A stretch of 64,000 nucleotides of DNA from Lederbergia sp. NSJ-179 (GTDB lineage: Bacteria > Bacillota > Bacilli > Bacillales > Bacillaceae_C), in contig NZ_JALIFP010000008.1 of NCBI RefSeq assembly GCF_022867885.1, positions 95,661-159,660 of the forward strand, in the 5' to 3' direction. The position numbers were made by a program, and so were the translations under genes. Position 1 is the stretch's first letter. The number at the start of each line of letters is the position of its first letter. Positions 34,850 to 48,490 of the stretch are shown piece by piece. The notes under the pieces are model-generated. The model did no database searches, was not told the DNA's origin, and saw only the letters and a program-made list of their open reading frames with translations.

Positions 34850-36295
34850 TTACAATTGTGGTTTTTGTTGATGATAGTCTGTTGCTTGTTCAAAGGCATG
34901 AGCCACACGATAAACGGTTTGTTCATCAAAATGCTTCCCAATAATTTGTAAACCGAGTGGTAAACCTTCTGTAAATCCACATGGAACGGAAATTCCTGGT
35001 AGCCCAGCGAGATTTACTGGAATCGTCAACAAATCTCTTGCATACATCGTCACCAAATCATCCAACATCTCACCAATTTTATAGGCTGGTGTTGGTGTCG
35101 TCGGTCCAATCACAACATCATATGTTTCAAAAATATTGTCGAAATCTTGTTTAATCAATGTTCTTGCTTGTTGGGCCTTTTTATAATAAGCATCATAAAA
35201 ACCAGAGCTAAGCGCATAGGTTCCAAGCATAATCCGGCGTTTTACCTCATCACCAAATCCTTCAGAACGACTTCTTTTATATAAATCCATCAAATTTTGA
35301 GGATTAGCTGTTCTATACCCATAGCGTACTCCATCGAACCGAGCAAGGTTTGCGGATGCTTCTGAAGAGGCGAGCAAGAAATAAGAAGCTACACCATATT
35401 GGGAATGAGGAAGGGATACTTCTTCCCAAGTGGCACCAAGGCCTTCCAATACTTTCAAGGCTGATAAAACAGCTTCACGCGAGGCTTCCCCAATTCCCTC
35501 ACCTAAATATTCTTTCGGAACGGCAATTTTTAATCCTTTTATATCCCCTGTTAAACCCTCTGTAAATGTTGGGACCGGTTGATCAACTGTAGTCGAATCA
35601 TGAGCATCTAAGCCTGCAATAGCTTGTAGCACATAGGCATTATCTTCCACGTTTTTTGTAATCGGGCCGATTTGATCAAGGGAAGAGGCAAAAGCAACCA
35701 ACCCATAACGGGAAACTCGACCATATGTAGGTTTCATTCCAACAACCCCGCAGAAGGCTGCTGGCTGGCGAATCGATCCACCGGTATCTGATCCTAGTGA
35801 AAAAGGAACTTGTCCAGCGGCAACGGCTGCAGCAGAACCGCCAGAAGATCCTCCTGGAACAAAATCAAGATTCCAGGGGTTTCTGGTTACTTGAAAGGCG
35901 GATGTTTCTGTCGTGGCCCCCATCGCGAATTCGTCTAAGTTTACTTTTCCGATGGTCATTGCCTTTGCTTGATTCAATTTCTCCATAACAGTGGCATCAT
36001 AGATAGGATCAAAGTTTTCAAGCATTTTACTCGCACAGGTTGTTCTCAAATTCTTCGTCACAATATTATCTTTTATTCCCGTCGGAATCCCATAAAGAGT
36101 TGATTCTCCTGTTTGTCCATCAAGCTCTTTTGCTTTCTTTCGAGCATTCTCTTCATCTAGTGTTAAAAATGCCTTTACCTGATCATCTACCTCCCGAATT
36201 CTTTTAAAAGAATGATCGACAAGGTCAGAAACAGCTAATTCTTTTTTATGTAAAAGTTGATGTAATTCTTTGATAGAATGGTCGAATAATGTCAT
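34850..36295 (-). CDS. gatA: Aspartyl/glutamyl-tRNA amidotransferase subunit A
   Basis: Amidase-signature enzyme, 481 residues. The Ser-cisSer-Lys triad is in KDNIVTK (Lys near 79), the [14 protein letters not shown] signature near residues 147-160, and [12 protein letters not shown]. It releases ammonia from glutamine and passes it to GatB. It lies 16 bases after gatC and 12 before gatB. Confidence 0.97.
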   Translation of the reverse strand: MTLFDHSIKELHQLLHKKELAVSDLVDHSFKRIREVDDQVKAFLTLDEENARKKAKELDGQTGESTLYGIPTGIKDNIVTKNLRTTCASKMLENFDPIYDATVMEKLNQAKAMTIGKVNLDEFAMGATTETSAFQVTRNPWNLDFVPGGSSGGSAAAVAAGQVPFSLGSDTGGSIRQPAAFCGVVGMKPTYGRVSRYGLVAFASSLDQIGPITKNVEDNAYVLQAIAGLDAHDSTTVDQPVPTFTEGLTGDIKGLKIAVPKEYLGEGIGEASREAVLSALKVLEGLGATWEEVSLPHSQYGVASYFLLASSEASANLARFDGVRYGYRTANPQNLMDLYKRSRSEGFGDEVKRRIMLGTYALSSGFYDAYYKKAQQARTLIKQDFDNIFETYDVVIGPTTPTPAYKIGEMLDDLVTMYARDLLTIPVNLAGLPGISVPCGFTEGLPLGLQIIGKHFDEQTVYRVAHAFEQATDYHQQKPQL

Positions 36296-36311
36296 CTTCT
36301 TGCCCCCTTCC

Positions 36312-36602
36312 TTATTCTATAATGGATGGTACTTTGATTTGACCATCCTCTTGTTCTGGTACATTTTTCATGACATCTTTCAGTGGCAAACCTTCTTCCT
36401 TTTTATCATCACGCATGATATTTTTCTGCGCAAAAACATGGGAAGTCGGCTCAATATTTTCTGTATTCAGTTCATTTAATTTCTCTGCCATCGTAATAAT
36501 ATCGGCTAGCTGCTCTGAAAAGTTTTCCGCTTCTTCTTCACTCATTTCTAATCTAGCTAAATGGGCGACATGGAGAACTTGTTCTTTGGAAATTTTTGAC
36601 AT
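36312..36602 (-). CDS. gatC: Aspartyl/glutamyl-tRNA amidotransferase subunit C
   Basis: A 96-residue subunit that wraps GatA and GatB and stabilises the complex. The family signature [18 protein letters not shown] is near the N-terminus, and the tail reads [26 protein letters not shown] set the start at the ATG before SKISKEQ because GGAGGTGTTAAG precedes it; the open frame extends 47 codons further but lacks support. Confidence 0.96.
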   Translation of the reverse strand: MSKISKEQVLHVAHLARLEMSEEEAENFSEQLADIITMAEKLNELNTENIEPTSHVFAQKNIMRDDKKEEGLPLKDVMKNVPEQEDGQIKVPSIIE

Positions 36603-36746
36603 TCTTAACACCTCCAGATTAAAATCGTGGCTTACAATACTATTGATCATATCAAATTCACTTGCTAACAAGCAAGAGAGGGATTCAAGCCTGATGCTTA
36701 TTCTTTTGATTTTTAAATCAGTGATCTTGATCCCTTTTAACAACCT

Positions 36747-37913
36747 CTATTTATAGAAATGAACAAAAGGCTCTTTATCCCCCGACTTTTTGGAAATTAA
36801 TGCTTCTGCCCCATTGATAGAAGAAATATTGACATCCACATTAAAATAATCTAAACTATCCATCACTGACGAGGCTGCCAATTGGGTGAAACCGATAATC
36901 TCAGCTTCTCCAAACACTTGAATCGGAATATCAATTTTTAAATTGACAATTTGATCATCCTTATAAAAGGCCCTGCCAATGATTCCGGTATAATTTGGAA
37001 AATACTTTTCTATTTCATCTTTAAATCTCATAAAACGATCAACATCTTCACGATGGTCATCCTCTGCTTTTGCTGAGGGGAATAAATAATGCTTTTCATT
37101 GATGTCTTTCCAATCACCGAGCGAGGAACTTCCTTGGGCAGCATGCGCATACGCAAAAAAGTTGCCAGGCACTACAGCACTCCGACTATTTTGCTCAAAC
37201 AAGGCAATCGTAATCGGAATATTTCCTAACCCCTCCATCGCACGCAATCGTTTCAGAACCTCCTCCGCCATCTTCTTTCCTTCTGCTTCCAATTTTTCAT
37301 GCTTAATCGGTTGTTCAAACGTTGCACCGTATTCTTCCTTTTGATAATAATGGATGGAATTTAAGGCAAGACCAATCACAACGCCGCTAAGCCTTGCCTT
37401 CTTACCATCTTTAACCAAATAATCATGTTCTAGGATATGAGCGAGATAAATAGGGCTTTTTTCATTTTGTTTCTCTATAGAACCTTTTTCGTCATTTACC
37501 GGGTTGAGCCCAACATTATCTTCTTCATCCAGTTTTAACTCCTTTAATTGAGCCTTAGTATATTTACGATTCAGCCATTTTCGAACCGTATCTTGATCCA
37601 ATTTTTGGCCTTCTTGAAACAAATACGTATCGGTTGAAAAATTCTCTTTCGCTACGCGCATAAGGCCTGTCTCGAATTCTTTAATATCATAAGAGGAATT
37701 CAAATTATCCACAACCATCCCTCTTGTTTTACTTGCTTTAAATGGCAAGATCGATCGATACAATGAATCAGATATTTGGTAGTTGGGAATAATCGATGTT
37801 TCTTTCTTCTCATCTTTTCCTTGAACCACTTCATTTTCATTTTCCTTATTCAGTTGCGGGGCACAGCCACTTATCAGCATCACGATTAATATACTAGCAA
37901 ACCATTTTTTCAT
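36747..37913 (-). CDS. camS: CamS/YerH-family lipoprotein (388 aa)
   Basis: Lipoprotein of the CamS family. The lipobox is LISGC (Cys near 17), followed by a charged linker and a large domain of alpha/beta repeats with VVGNF-like segments (AVVPGNFFAYAHA). In some Firmicutes the signal peptide is processed to a peptide sex pheromone; in Bacillus (YerH) the function is unknown. I chose the ATG before KKWFAS: AAAAGGTGG precedes it, and the frame's earlier start is a GTG. Its place between ligA and gatC matches B. subtilis gene order. Confidence 0.88.
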   Translation of the reverse strand: MKKWFASILIVMLISGCAPQLNKENENEVVQGKDEKKETSIIPNYQISDSLYRSILPFKASKTRGMVVDNLNSSYDIKEFETGLMRVAKENFSTDTYLFQEGQKLDQDTVRKWLNRKYTKAQLKELKLDEEDNVGLNPVNDEKGSIEKQNEKSPIYLAHILEHDYLVKDGKKARLSGVVIGLALNSIHYYQKEEYGATFEQPIKHEKLEAEGKKMAEEVLKRLRAMEGLGNIPITIALFEQNSRSAVVPGNFFAYAHAAQGSSSLGDWKDINEKHYLFPSAKAEDDHREDVDRFMRFKDEIEKYFPNYTGIIGRAFYKDDQIVNLKIDIPIQVFGEAEIIGFTQLAASSVMDSLDYFNVDVNISSINGAEALISKKSGDKEPFVHFYK

Positions 37914-37933
37914 GGATTTTTCCACCTTTTAAT

Positions 37934-38145
37934 GCGTGTTCAAAAAGGAGGATAAAAAGGACCAAGAAGTTCGAGGCGGCGTAGCTTTGAGCAGCGGACT
38001 TGTACAGGATGTACTGACTTCCGTGTTGCCCACAGGACGTGGGCGGTTTTAGCGGAAGATCCTTATCCTAATACGTGAGCAGCGGAAAAGCAAGCCAACG
38101 AAGAAATTCGCTTATGTCTTTTTACCGGACTTTTTGAACATCCTC
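37934..38145. mobile_element. MITE-like repeat, family B, copy 1 (about 212 bp)
   Basis: The ends are inverted repeats: TGTTCAAAAAGgaGGaTAAAAAG at the left and, reverse-complemented, TGTTCAAAAAGtcCGGTAAAAA at the right. The body contains ccaagaagttcgaggcggc and ccaacgaagaaattcg, as in the copy at 43854-44005 in opposite orientation. It has about 70 extra internal bases including a cccacaggacgtggg palindrome. No transposase. It sits between ligA and camS. Confidence 0.75.
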
Positions 38146-38173
38146 TTTTATTTCACTATCATTGAAAAAACTA

Positions 38174-40255
<2,082 letters not shown>

Positions 40256-42466
40256 CTAGACTTTTTGGATGGGGGCAAATTGAGCGAGCAGACGCTTAAT
40301 CCCGATTGGACTTGGAAAGGCAATATCCAGTTCCATACTATCGCTGTCACCTTTCACACTGACAACTGTTCCTATGCCCCATTTCTTGTGCTCCGCCTTG
40401 TCGCCAACTTTCCATTCCGCAGTGGTAGAATTTGAAGTCGGCATGGATCTTGTAACAGGCTTTCTCCGTTCTTGCCTAGCGGATTTGCTCTCAAAGGAGA
40501 TCCTTCTTTGCTTTTCTTGCTCATTCGCATTTTCTAGCAGCTCTTCAGGAATTTCTGCAATAAACCTAGAAACAGGGTTCATATTCGTTCGTCCAAACAA
40601 AGTCCTCATCTGCGCATTGGTTAAGTATAATTCTTCCTCAGCCCGTGTGATCCCTACATACGCGATTCTCCGTTCTTCCTCCATCTCCTCCTCTTCCATC
40701 AAGGAACGACTATGCGGGAAGACGCCTTCTTCCATACCAATTAAAAAGACAACTGGAAATTCTAACCCTTTTGCAGAATGTAAGGTCATCAATGTTACAC
40801 CTTCGTCAGGTGTCCCCTCTTCATCCAAGCGGTCAATATCAGCAACAAGCGCTAAATCGGTTAAAAAAGCAATAAGGCTTTTATCATCACTGCCCTCTTC
40901 AAAACTTTTCGTCACAGATAAAAACTCTTCAATGTTTTCAAGTCTACTTTCCGCTTCCAATGATTTTTCGGCTTTTAACATATCGCGGTAACCTGTTTTT
41001 TCAATCACTTCTTCCACTAGTTCAGTGACGGAAAGATATTCCTGCATTTGTGTAAAATTTTTAATCAAAACGTAAAACTCAGCAGCGGCATTAGCGGCTT
41101 TTCCCGTTAGTCCGATAAAATCTACTTCAGCAAGAGCCTGGTAAAGGGAGAGATCCCGTTCTCTCGCATAGGCAGCCATTCGGTCAATGGAAGTGGCACC
41201 AATTCCCCGTTTCGGGACATTAATAATTCGCTGTAAACTAATATCATCATCCGGATTAGCAATTAAGCGTAAATAAGCGAGTAAATCTTTGATCTCCTTG
41301 CGATCATAGAATTTTGTACCGCCCACAATCTTATATTCGATATTGGATTTTAATAAAATTTCCTCCATCACACGTGATTGTGCATTCGTGCGGTAAAGAA
41401 TGACAAAGTCGGATAGCTTTCTTTTCCCATTGGCACTTAATTCCTTAATTTTGCCTGCAACAAATTGAGCTTCTATTTGTTCACTATCGGCACGATAGTA
41501 GACAATTTTTTGCCCATCCTTATTTTCGGTCCATAAATTTTTCGGTTTTCGATTAAAATTATGTTGAATTACTTCATTCGCTGCTTTTAAGATAAACTTT
41601 GTAGAACGATAGTTTTGTTCCAGCATAATGACTTTGGCATTCGGATAATCTTTTTCGAATGATAAAATATTCGCAATATCTGCTCCACGCCAGCGATAAA
41701 TCGATTGGTCTGAATCTCCCACCACACAAATATTTTTAAGTCGGTCTGCCAGCATTTTGACAAGCATATATTGGGCGCGATTGGTGTCTTGATATTCATC
41801 AACATGAATATATTGAAATTTCCGTTGGTAATATTCCAATACTTCTGGCACGCGCTCAAATAGTTGAATCGTGACCATGATTAAATCATCAAAGTCAAGC
41901 GCATTGTTACGACGTAATCTGCGCTGATACTCGGTATAGATTTTGCTGACTGTCTGCGCATAAAAACCTGCTGCGGTTTTTTCGTATTCTTTTGTTGTGA
42001 CTAGCTCATTTTTCGAACTACTAATCGCACCAAGAACAGCTCTTGGATCAAATTTCTTTGAATCGATGTTTAAATCTTTGGTTACATTTTTCACGACCGA
42101 TAATTGATCGGTGGAATCCAGAATCGTAAAATTTCGATTATATCCGAGGCGATCGATATTACGTCTTAAAATTCTTACACACATAGAGTGAAATGTGGAA
42201 ATCCATACTTCTTCTGCCGTGCCTCCCATAATGTTCCCAATCCGCTCTTTCATTTCGCGAGCAGCCTTATTTGTGAAAGTAATCGCTAGAATATTGTAAG
42301 GACTCACTTCTTTTTCAACCATTAAATAGGCCACCCTATGGGTCAGGACTCTTGTCTTTCCACTACCTGCTCCCGCCATAATAAGTAAAGGCCCTTCTGT
42401 CGTTTTAACCGCCTCTTTTTGTTCAGGATTTAACCCCCCCAAGAGACGTGTAGTTGAAAGTTGCAA
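40256..42466 (-). CDS. pcrA: ATP-dependent DNA helicase PcrA (736 aa)
   Basis: A superfamily 1 UvrD/Rep-type helicase. Walker A is [14 protein letters not shown] near residue 32, motif Ia TNKAAREM, motif [10 protein letters not shown], motif [17 protein letters not shown], motif IV (QNYRST), and motifs V/VI include [16 protein letters not shown] and [13 protein letters not shown]. The C-terminal tail ends in the RNA-polymerase-binding Tudor-like segment ([19 protein letters not shown]). It unwinds 3' to 5' in repair and plasmid replication. Confidence 0.97.
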   Translation of the reverse strand: MQLSTTRLLGGLNPEQKEAVKTTEGPLLIMAGAGSGKTRVLTHRVAYLMVEKEVSPYNILAITFTNKAAREMKERIGNIMGGTAEEVWISTFHSMCVRILRRNIDRLGYNRNFTILDSTDQLSVVKNVTKDLNIDSKKFDPRAVLGAISSSKNELVTTKEYEKTAAGFYAQTVSKIYTEYQRRLRRNNALDFDDLIMVTIQLFERVPEVLEYYQRKFQYIHVDEYQDTNRAQYMLVKMLADRLKNICVVGDSDQSIYRWRGADIANILSFEKDYPNAKVIMLEQNYRSTKFILKAANEVIQHNFNRKPKNLWTENKDGQKIVYYRADSEQIEAQFVAGKIKELSANGKRKLSDFVILYRTNAQSRVMEEILLKSNIEYKIVGGTKFYDRKEIKDLLAYLRLIANPDDDISLQRIINVPKRGIGATSIDRMAAYARERDLSLYQALAEVDFIGLTGKAANAAAEFYVLIKNFTQMQEYLSVTELVEEVIEKTGYRDMLKAEKSLEAESRLENIEEFLSVTKSFEEGSDDKSLIAFLTDLALVADIDRLDEEGTPDEGVTLMTLHSAKGLEFPVVFLIGMEEGVFPHSRSLMEEEEMEEERRIAYVGITRAEEELYLTNAQMRTLFGRTNMNPVSRFIAEIPEELLENANEQEKQRRISFESKSARQERRKPVTRSMPTSNSTTAEWKVGDKAEHKKWGIGTVVSVKGDSDSMELDIAFPSPIGIKRLLAQFAPIQKV

Positions 42467-42525
42467 ATGTATACCTCCTTAATAAAGAACATTTGTTTCT
42501 ATTATACCTTCATTCTAATGAAAAG

Positions 42526-43209
42526 TCACTGAAGAACCTTCACTGTTTTCAGCGCTTCTTTTATATCTTCATACACCACATTTCCAACGATAATACAGTC
42601 AGCAAACTGGTTCATTTCCTTTGCTTGAGTAGCCGTTTTAATGCCACCGCCATAGAATAGGGTTGTGTTTGATAAATGATTACCTACTTTTTCTACTAGT
42701 TTCGGATCGCCGTATTCACCACTGTATTCCATATAGAAGATGGGCATGTGAAACATTTTTTCCGCCATTCTGGCATAGGCCACAACATCCTCATCTTCAA
42801 GTAGCGCAAGCGCATTTGTCAGCTTTGCTGCTTTGCAGTTAGGATTTAAAATACAGTAACCTTCCACAAAAACTTCATCCCAATCCATTAGGTCTCCATA
42901 TTCTTTTATGGCTCTATGATGAAGACCTGTAAACCATTGGATGTCCTTTGTATTCAAGACAGAAGGGATAAAATATAAATCAAACCCCGGAGTAAGCGAT
43001 TCAAGATTACTTACCTCTAACACACAAGGAACCGTGTATCTTCTTATTCTGGACAGAAGATGTAGAACATTTTCCAATGTCACATGATCTGTACCACCAA
43101 CAATAATGGCGTCTGTCCCTGATTCACATATTTTTTCAAGATCCTGATCTGAAATCTCTTTATAAGGATCAAGTTTAAAGGCATGGCGCCACTTTCTTAC
43201 ATCGTACAT
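42526..43209 (-). CDS. pcrB: Heptaprenylglyceryl phosphate synthase PcrB (227 aa)
   Basis: A TIM-barrel prenyltransferase with [11 protein letters not shown], the YIEYSGxYG-type motif (here [12 protein letters not shown]) and the phosphate-binding [15 protein letters not shown] and [13 protein letters not shown]. It joins glycerol-1-phosphate with heptaprenyl diphosphate. I chose the ATG before YDVRKWRH, with GGAGG 10 bases upstream, giving the same length as B. subtilis PcrB; an earlier ATG lies before that site. Confidence 0.93.
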   Translation of the reverse strand: MYDVRKWRHAFKLDPYKEISDQDLEKICESGTDAIIVGGTDHVTLENVLHLLSRIRRYTVPCVLEVSNLESLTPGFDLYFIPSVLNTKDIQWFTGLHHRAIKEYGDLMDWDEVFVEGYCILNPNCKAAKLTNALALLEDEDVVAYARMAEKMFHMPIFYMEYSGEYGDPKLVEKVGNHLSNTTLFYGGGIKTATQAKEMNQFADCIIVGNVVYEDIKEALKTVKVLQ

Positions 43210-43313
43210 GTCAGTAGGGTCCTCCATTTCTATTTGGCCTCTATCATTATAGCATTTTGGGATGGTGACACTAAAGTAGTTGAGGAAATTTTATATAATC
43301 AGTATGAGATAAC

Positions 43314-43500
43314 ACAAAAAAGGGGCACAGCCATTGATCTCGCTGTTCCCGGATTTGACAAAAACATGAAAAAGGGGCACGTCAGTAAGTTCGCTGTTAC
43401 TAAATTTAACAAATACTTGAAATTGGGGCACAGCCAGTGAACCGGCTGGTCCCGAATTTGGCAATAACTTGAAAAGGGAGCACAGCCGTTGCTTTCAGTG
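43314..43500 (+). repeat. Tandem repeat, family C (about 3.5 copies, 51-52 bp period)
   Basis: Units begin with ggggcac at about 43322, 43374 and 43425, and gggagcac near 43474. Each has the form ggggcacagcca-ttga-tctcgctgttccc followed by a linker ending in aaaacatgaaaa. The arms ggggcacagc and gctgttccc nearly pair, so each copy can form a hairpin. It is related to the two-copy array at 30535-30622. Confidence 0.8.
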
Positions 43501-43535
43501 GGAGGTGAGATCCCCCCACCGGTTAATGTCTCCCT

Positions 43536-43832
43536 TTATTTTTCTTCTTGAACACGGTCAAGCACCATTTCATACGTATCGTTTCCAAAGTTCAAACAGC
43601 GCTTCACCCTTGAAATGGTCGCGGTACTAGCTCCTGTCTCTGTTTCAATTTTGTGATACGTATTGCCTTCCCTTAGCATTCTTGCCACTTCTAGCCGTTG
43701 TGATAATGATTGTATTTCATTGATTGTACATAAATCATCGAAAAAGCGATAGCACTCCTCTCGATCTTTCAACGTAAGGATCGCATCAAAAAGCTGGTCT
43801 AATTCTTTTCCTCTTAATTTTTCAATTTGCAT
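43536..43832 (-). CDS. yerC: YerC/TrpR-like DNA-binding protein (98 aa)
   Basis: A TrpR/YerC-family helix-turn-helix protein. The core reads INEIQSLSQRLEVARMLREGNTYHKIETETGASTATISRVKRCL, with the recognition helix in STATISRVKRC. The length and position (between yerB and pcrB) match B. subtilis YerC. The regulated genes are unknown. The ribosome binding site is AAAGGAG. Confidence 0.9.
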   Translation of the reverse strand: MQIEKLRGKELDQLFDAILTLKDREECYRFFDDLCTINEIQSLSQRLEVARMLREGNTYHKIETETGASTATISRVKRCLNFGNDTYEMVLDRVQEEK

Positions 43833-43853
43833 ACACCCATATTCTCCTTTTAG

Positions 43854-44005
43854 AGGATGTTCAAAAAGTCCGGTAAAAATGACACTTCGAATTTCTTCGT
43901 TGGCTTGCTTTTCCGCTGCTCACGTATTAACTGCATACGTTCCGCTGCTCAAAGCTGCGCCGTCTCGAACTTCTTGGTCCTTTTTATCCTCCTTTTTGAA
44001 CACGC
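43854..44005. mobile_element. MITE-like repeat, family B, copy 2 (about 152 bp)
   Basis: Terminal inverted repeats gaTGTTCAAAAAGtcCGGTAAAAA (left) and, reverse-complemented, TGTTCAAAAAGgaGGaTAAAAAG (right). It is opposite in orientation to copy 1 and lacks the internal insert of that copy. It sits between yerC and yerB. Confidence 0.75.
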
Positions 44006-44019
44006 ATTTTTACATTTCA

Positions 44020-45051
44020 TCATTCTTTATAAGAAACAATTTCCATACTTGGTACGATACTGATCCATGTTCTGCCAGGTACTAGCTTAGCAGGAAGACC
44101 ATCTTCATACGGTAAAGGGCGGCCGTCGCTATCCTCCCACTCTATTTCTTTCACCAGGCCTTTTTGAAATAATAAAGCCTTTCCTCCAGAGGTTAAGTCG
44201 ATCGAACGTCTTCCTTTCTCATCAATCACTTGATGTTCTGCTTCAATGACAACAAGATTATCTAATAAAATGGGGGCGTCTGTTTCTAAGTCTATTGTTT
44301 GTTCCCCATTTGATTCACGCGTATATGTTTCTGATTCTTGATCATATTGATAGTTTGCAACAAATTGGTCATTTTTGCTGTAAGCAACCTGTAATTGCCT
44401 TGCCTGTTCCCCCTGAAGCCTTTCCACTTCCTCCTCTGTTAGAAAATCTAATGAGGATGGAAGTTCATCCAAATGATAACCTTCTTGTTTCGCTCCTTTC
44501 TCAATATTTTCATTTGAAATATATGAATTATGAGGAGCTTTGCGATCTGAAGACCGTTTGAATAATGTGCCGTCATACTTAATCCCATTCAACTGGTCGA
44601 TTTCACCAGCGTTCAACCTTTTTTTGGCACTTGGACTATAGCCATGAGCAATGTATAAGCTATGATATCCTTCCGCAATATCAATATAGTAATCACGGGC
44701 ACTGCGAACGGGTCCCATTCTTTCGGGAACCTCACTTTGAAAAATGGCTAAAAATCTTGTGATCGATCCTTCCGCAAGTAATTCATATACAATATCTGCT
44801 TTTGATAGTCCGCTTTGAGGTCTTGCCGCCATATGATTATTCACTGTAACTGCTATCGCCCTTTGGTTAGAAGCCTTTTCTGTAGGCATTCCAGTTAGAG
44901 GGTAAACAAATGATGATGGAGATTCCTTTTCCTCCGTTTTAGAAGGAGAATCACCCTCTTCAGGTTTTGGCTGTTCTTCCTTCTTATTGCAGGCAACCAG
45001 TGTCAAAATACTCATGAGCAAAAGTATACATACTGTTCTTTTATAAAACAA
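44020..45051 (-). CDS. yerB: YerB-family lipoprotein (DUF3048; about 343 aa)
   Basis: Lipoprotein with lipobox LVAC (Cys near 21) and a Glu/Lys/Pro-rich linker. A DUF3048 domain follows (YPLTGMPTEKASNQRAIAVTVNN, GPVRSARDYYIDIAEGY, with a second domain near 220-343). The frame reaches a TTG at 45058-45060. I prefer the TTG at 45049-45051, since AGGAG lies nine bases before it and overlaps the other. It is exported and anchored to the membrane; biochemical function is unknown. It follows yerA as in B. subtilis. Confidence 0.86.
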   Translation of the reverse strand: MFYKRTVCILLLMSILTLVACNKKEEQPKPEEGDSPSKTEEKESPSSFVYPLTGMPTEKASNQRAIAVTVNNHMAARPQSGLSKADIVYELLAEGSITRFLAIFQSEVPERMGPVRSARDYYIDIAEGYHSLYIAHGYSPSAKKRLNAGEIDQLNGIKYDGTLFKRSSDRKAPHNSYISNENIEKGAKQEGYHLDELPSSLDFLTEEEVERLQGEQARQLQVAYSKNDQFVANYQYDQESETYTRESNGEQTIDLETDAPILLDNLVVIEAEHQVIDEKGRRSIDLTSGGKALLFQKGLVKEIEWEDSDGRPLPYEDGLPAKLVPGRTWISIVPSMEIVSYKE

Positions 45052-45094
45052 AAACGACAACTCCTAAATTTGTTGAAAATTGATACTTACTATT

Positions 45095-46837
45095 TTAACG
45101 CATTAATGCCGGAAAGAGTACTCTTTTGTTCATTACATCATATAATCCCTTTTGTGTCACCCGAATATAAGGTAGATGTGTCGCTGAAAAGAAGAGCAAA
45201 GAGTATATCGGATCTGTAAAAGGGTACCCTCTTTCAACTAAAAGTGCCTTTAATTTTTCTGTTTCCTTCGCTAGATCCTCAATTCGTAAATCTGACATCA
45301 ATCCGGCAAGGGGAAGTTTTATTTCAAAAATGCTTTGCCCCTTTTCAGTTAAGACGATTCCTCCACCCATTTCTTTCATTCTTTGAAAAGCTAGCAGCAA
45401 ATCTTTTTTTCTTTTTCCAAGTAATAGGATATCCCCTGTGGAAGAAAAGGATGATGCAAATCCATCTACAGATTTCGCAAAGCCCTTCAATATTGTATTA
45501 ATTCGCCATTTCCCTTTGCGATCAACAAGCATCAGATAACTTTCATCCTGATTTTCAGGTAGTGGGTCTATGGCTAAATCAACATTGATCGTATAAGGTT
45601 TGGTAATCACATCATTGACCATTTCTATCCCAAACGGCATGGAAAATTGTAAATCATCTGCATGAAGATTCCATTCTAACTGGAGGGGTTCTAATCCATA
45701 TTGTTCCCAATCTATTGTACAATCGATGATTTCTTCTTTTCCTTCCTTTCGCATCCATTGTCCTTTAGCTAAAACCGATACAGGTGTAGGTTCATGTTCA
45801 TTTAAAAGAAAGTTGATATTCGCAATCCTGCCTGTTGCAATTTGACCATGATGAGAAAGAAGATTAAAGTGGCATGCAATATTATAGGAAGCCATATGAT
45901 AGGCATCTATGACCGGAACATCATTTTCTAATGCGATTCGAATAAGATAATCAGCCATCCCTTGCCTATAAAAAGCGGGTGTCGCCCCATCTGTTGTCAT
46001 CATCATGGAATCATAATCTGTTAGCCCGATTCTTTTCAAATCCTTTAGTAAAACAGGCAAATCAGGCCTGATCGAAGAATGCCGAAGTGAAACGGTATAT
46101 CCATGAAAAAGACGCTTATATACCTCTTTCCCGGTTATGGCTTCATGATCACTATCCACACCAAAAAGCTTCATTTTAGCCAAAGTTTTCTCCGAAGCTC
46201 CCGGAAAATGACCTTCCACCTTTTTTCCCAGTCGCTTTGTTTCCTGAATCCAATACAGCATTAAATCATCACCATCAAGTAATTTCGGCCAACCGGTTAA
46301 TTCTCCTCCTTGCACAACATCTTTATGTTCAAGCCATTCTTTCACATCTCGATTGGTAAAAATGCGTTCTTCACCATCCATAGCTGTTTGGGCATCATAC
46401 CGACTCCACCAATACATCGTAAGGGGGGATTGATTCAATTGATTCATTAAGGAAAACGCTTTCTTTTTATTTAAATGTAAAAAGAAAAGGATATTGTCAT
46501 TAATCAAAGTGGTAGTTCCCGTTTGTGCAGCATAACGAGATAATGTCTGTGGGTTATACAATTGGAATGGATGAACATGGGGTTCCATATAGCCGGGGAC
46601 AAGTGTCATTCCAGCACAATCCACCACTTCACAATTTTCTCGTTTCCGGGGCAGTTCCTTCCCCACATAAACAATACGATCCTGTAAAATCCATATATTT
46701 GCAACAACCCATTTTTTTAACACGGAATGCAAAAAGCGGGCGTTTTTCAGTAAAATTGTAGGAGATCTCTTGCCGTCTAAAACAGATATTTGTTCTCGAA
46801 TTTGTTTGTTTTTCCACCTGAATCTCTGTTCTACCAT
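45095..46837 (-). CDS. yerA: YerA-type adenine deaminase-like amidohydrolase (580 aa)
   Basis: An amidohydrolase-superfamily protein of the adenine deaminase group (about 580 residues). Metal ligands are recognisable in VPGYMEPHVHPFQ (HxH), EGHFPGAS, GVDSDHEA and the MTTDGATP aspartate. B. subtilis YerA is annotated as a putative adenine deaminase next to the purine genes. Conversion of adenine to hypoxanthine suits the location beside the pur operon but is a family-level inference. It is probably first in the yerA-yerB-yerC group. Confidence 0.85.
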   Translation of the reverse strand: MVEQRFRWKNKQIREQISVLDGKRSPTILLKNARFLHSVLKKWVVANIWILQDRIVYVGKELPRKRENCEVVDCAGMTLVPGYMEPHVHPFQLYNPQTLSRYAAQTGTTTLINDNILFFLHLNKKKAFSLMNQLNQSPLTMYWWSRYDAQTAMDGEERIFTNRDVKEWLEHKDVVQGGELTGWPKLLDGDDLMLYWIQETKRLGKKVEGHFPGASEKTLAKMKLFGVDSDHEAITGKEVYKRLFHGYTVSLRHSSIRPDLPVLLKDLKRIGLTDYDSMMMTTDGATPAFYRQGMADYLIRIALENDVPVIDAYHMASYNIACHFNLLSHHGQIATGRIANINFLLNEHEPTPVSVLAKGQWMRKEGKEEIIDCTIDWEQYGLEPLQLEWNLHADDLQFSMPFGIEMVNDVITKPYTINVDLAIDPLPENQDESYLMLVDRKGKWRINTILKGFAKSVDGFASSFSSTGDILLLGKRKKDLLLAFQRMKEMGGGIVLTEKGQSIFEIKLPLAGLMSDLRIEDLAKETEKLKALLVERGYPFTDPIYSLLFFSATHLPYIRVTQKGLYDVMNKRVLFPALMR

Positions 46838-47056
46838 CTCTCATCCTCCCATTAGCCTATTGTCTTGATATTTTGATTCTAACATACTATACCCTGTAAA
46901 GCTGTTCCGGTCTATCCCTCATTCGTACATTTTGTGAATTGTAATCAAACGGTAATGATCTTGTAACGAGACTACCTTAATCATGATCAGTTTTAACATT
47001 CTTCATGATTATGGGTATGATTAGACCTTTATGATCCTTTTTACTCTGCGTAAAAA

Positions 47057-48489
<1,433 letters not shown>

Positions 48490-48490
<1 letters not shown>

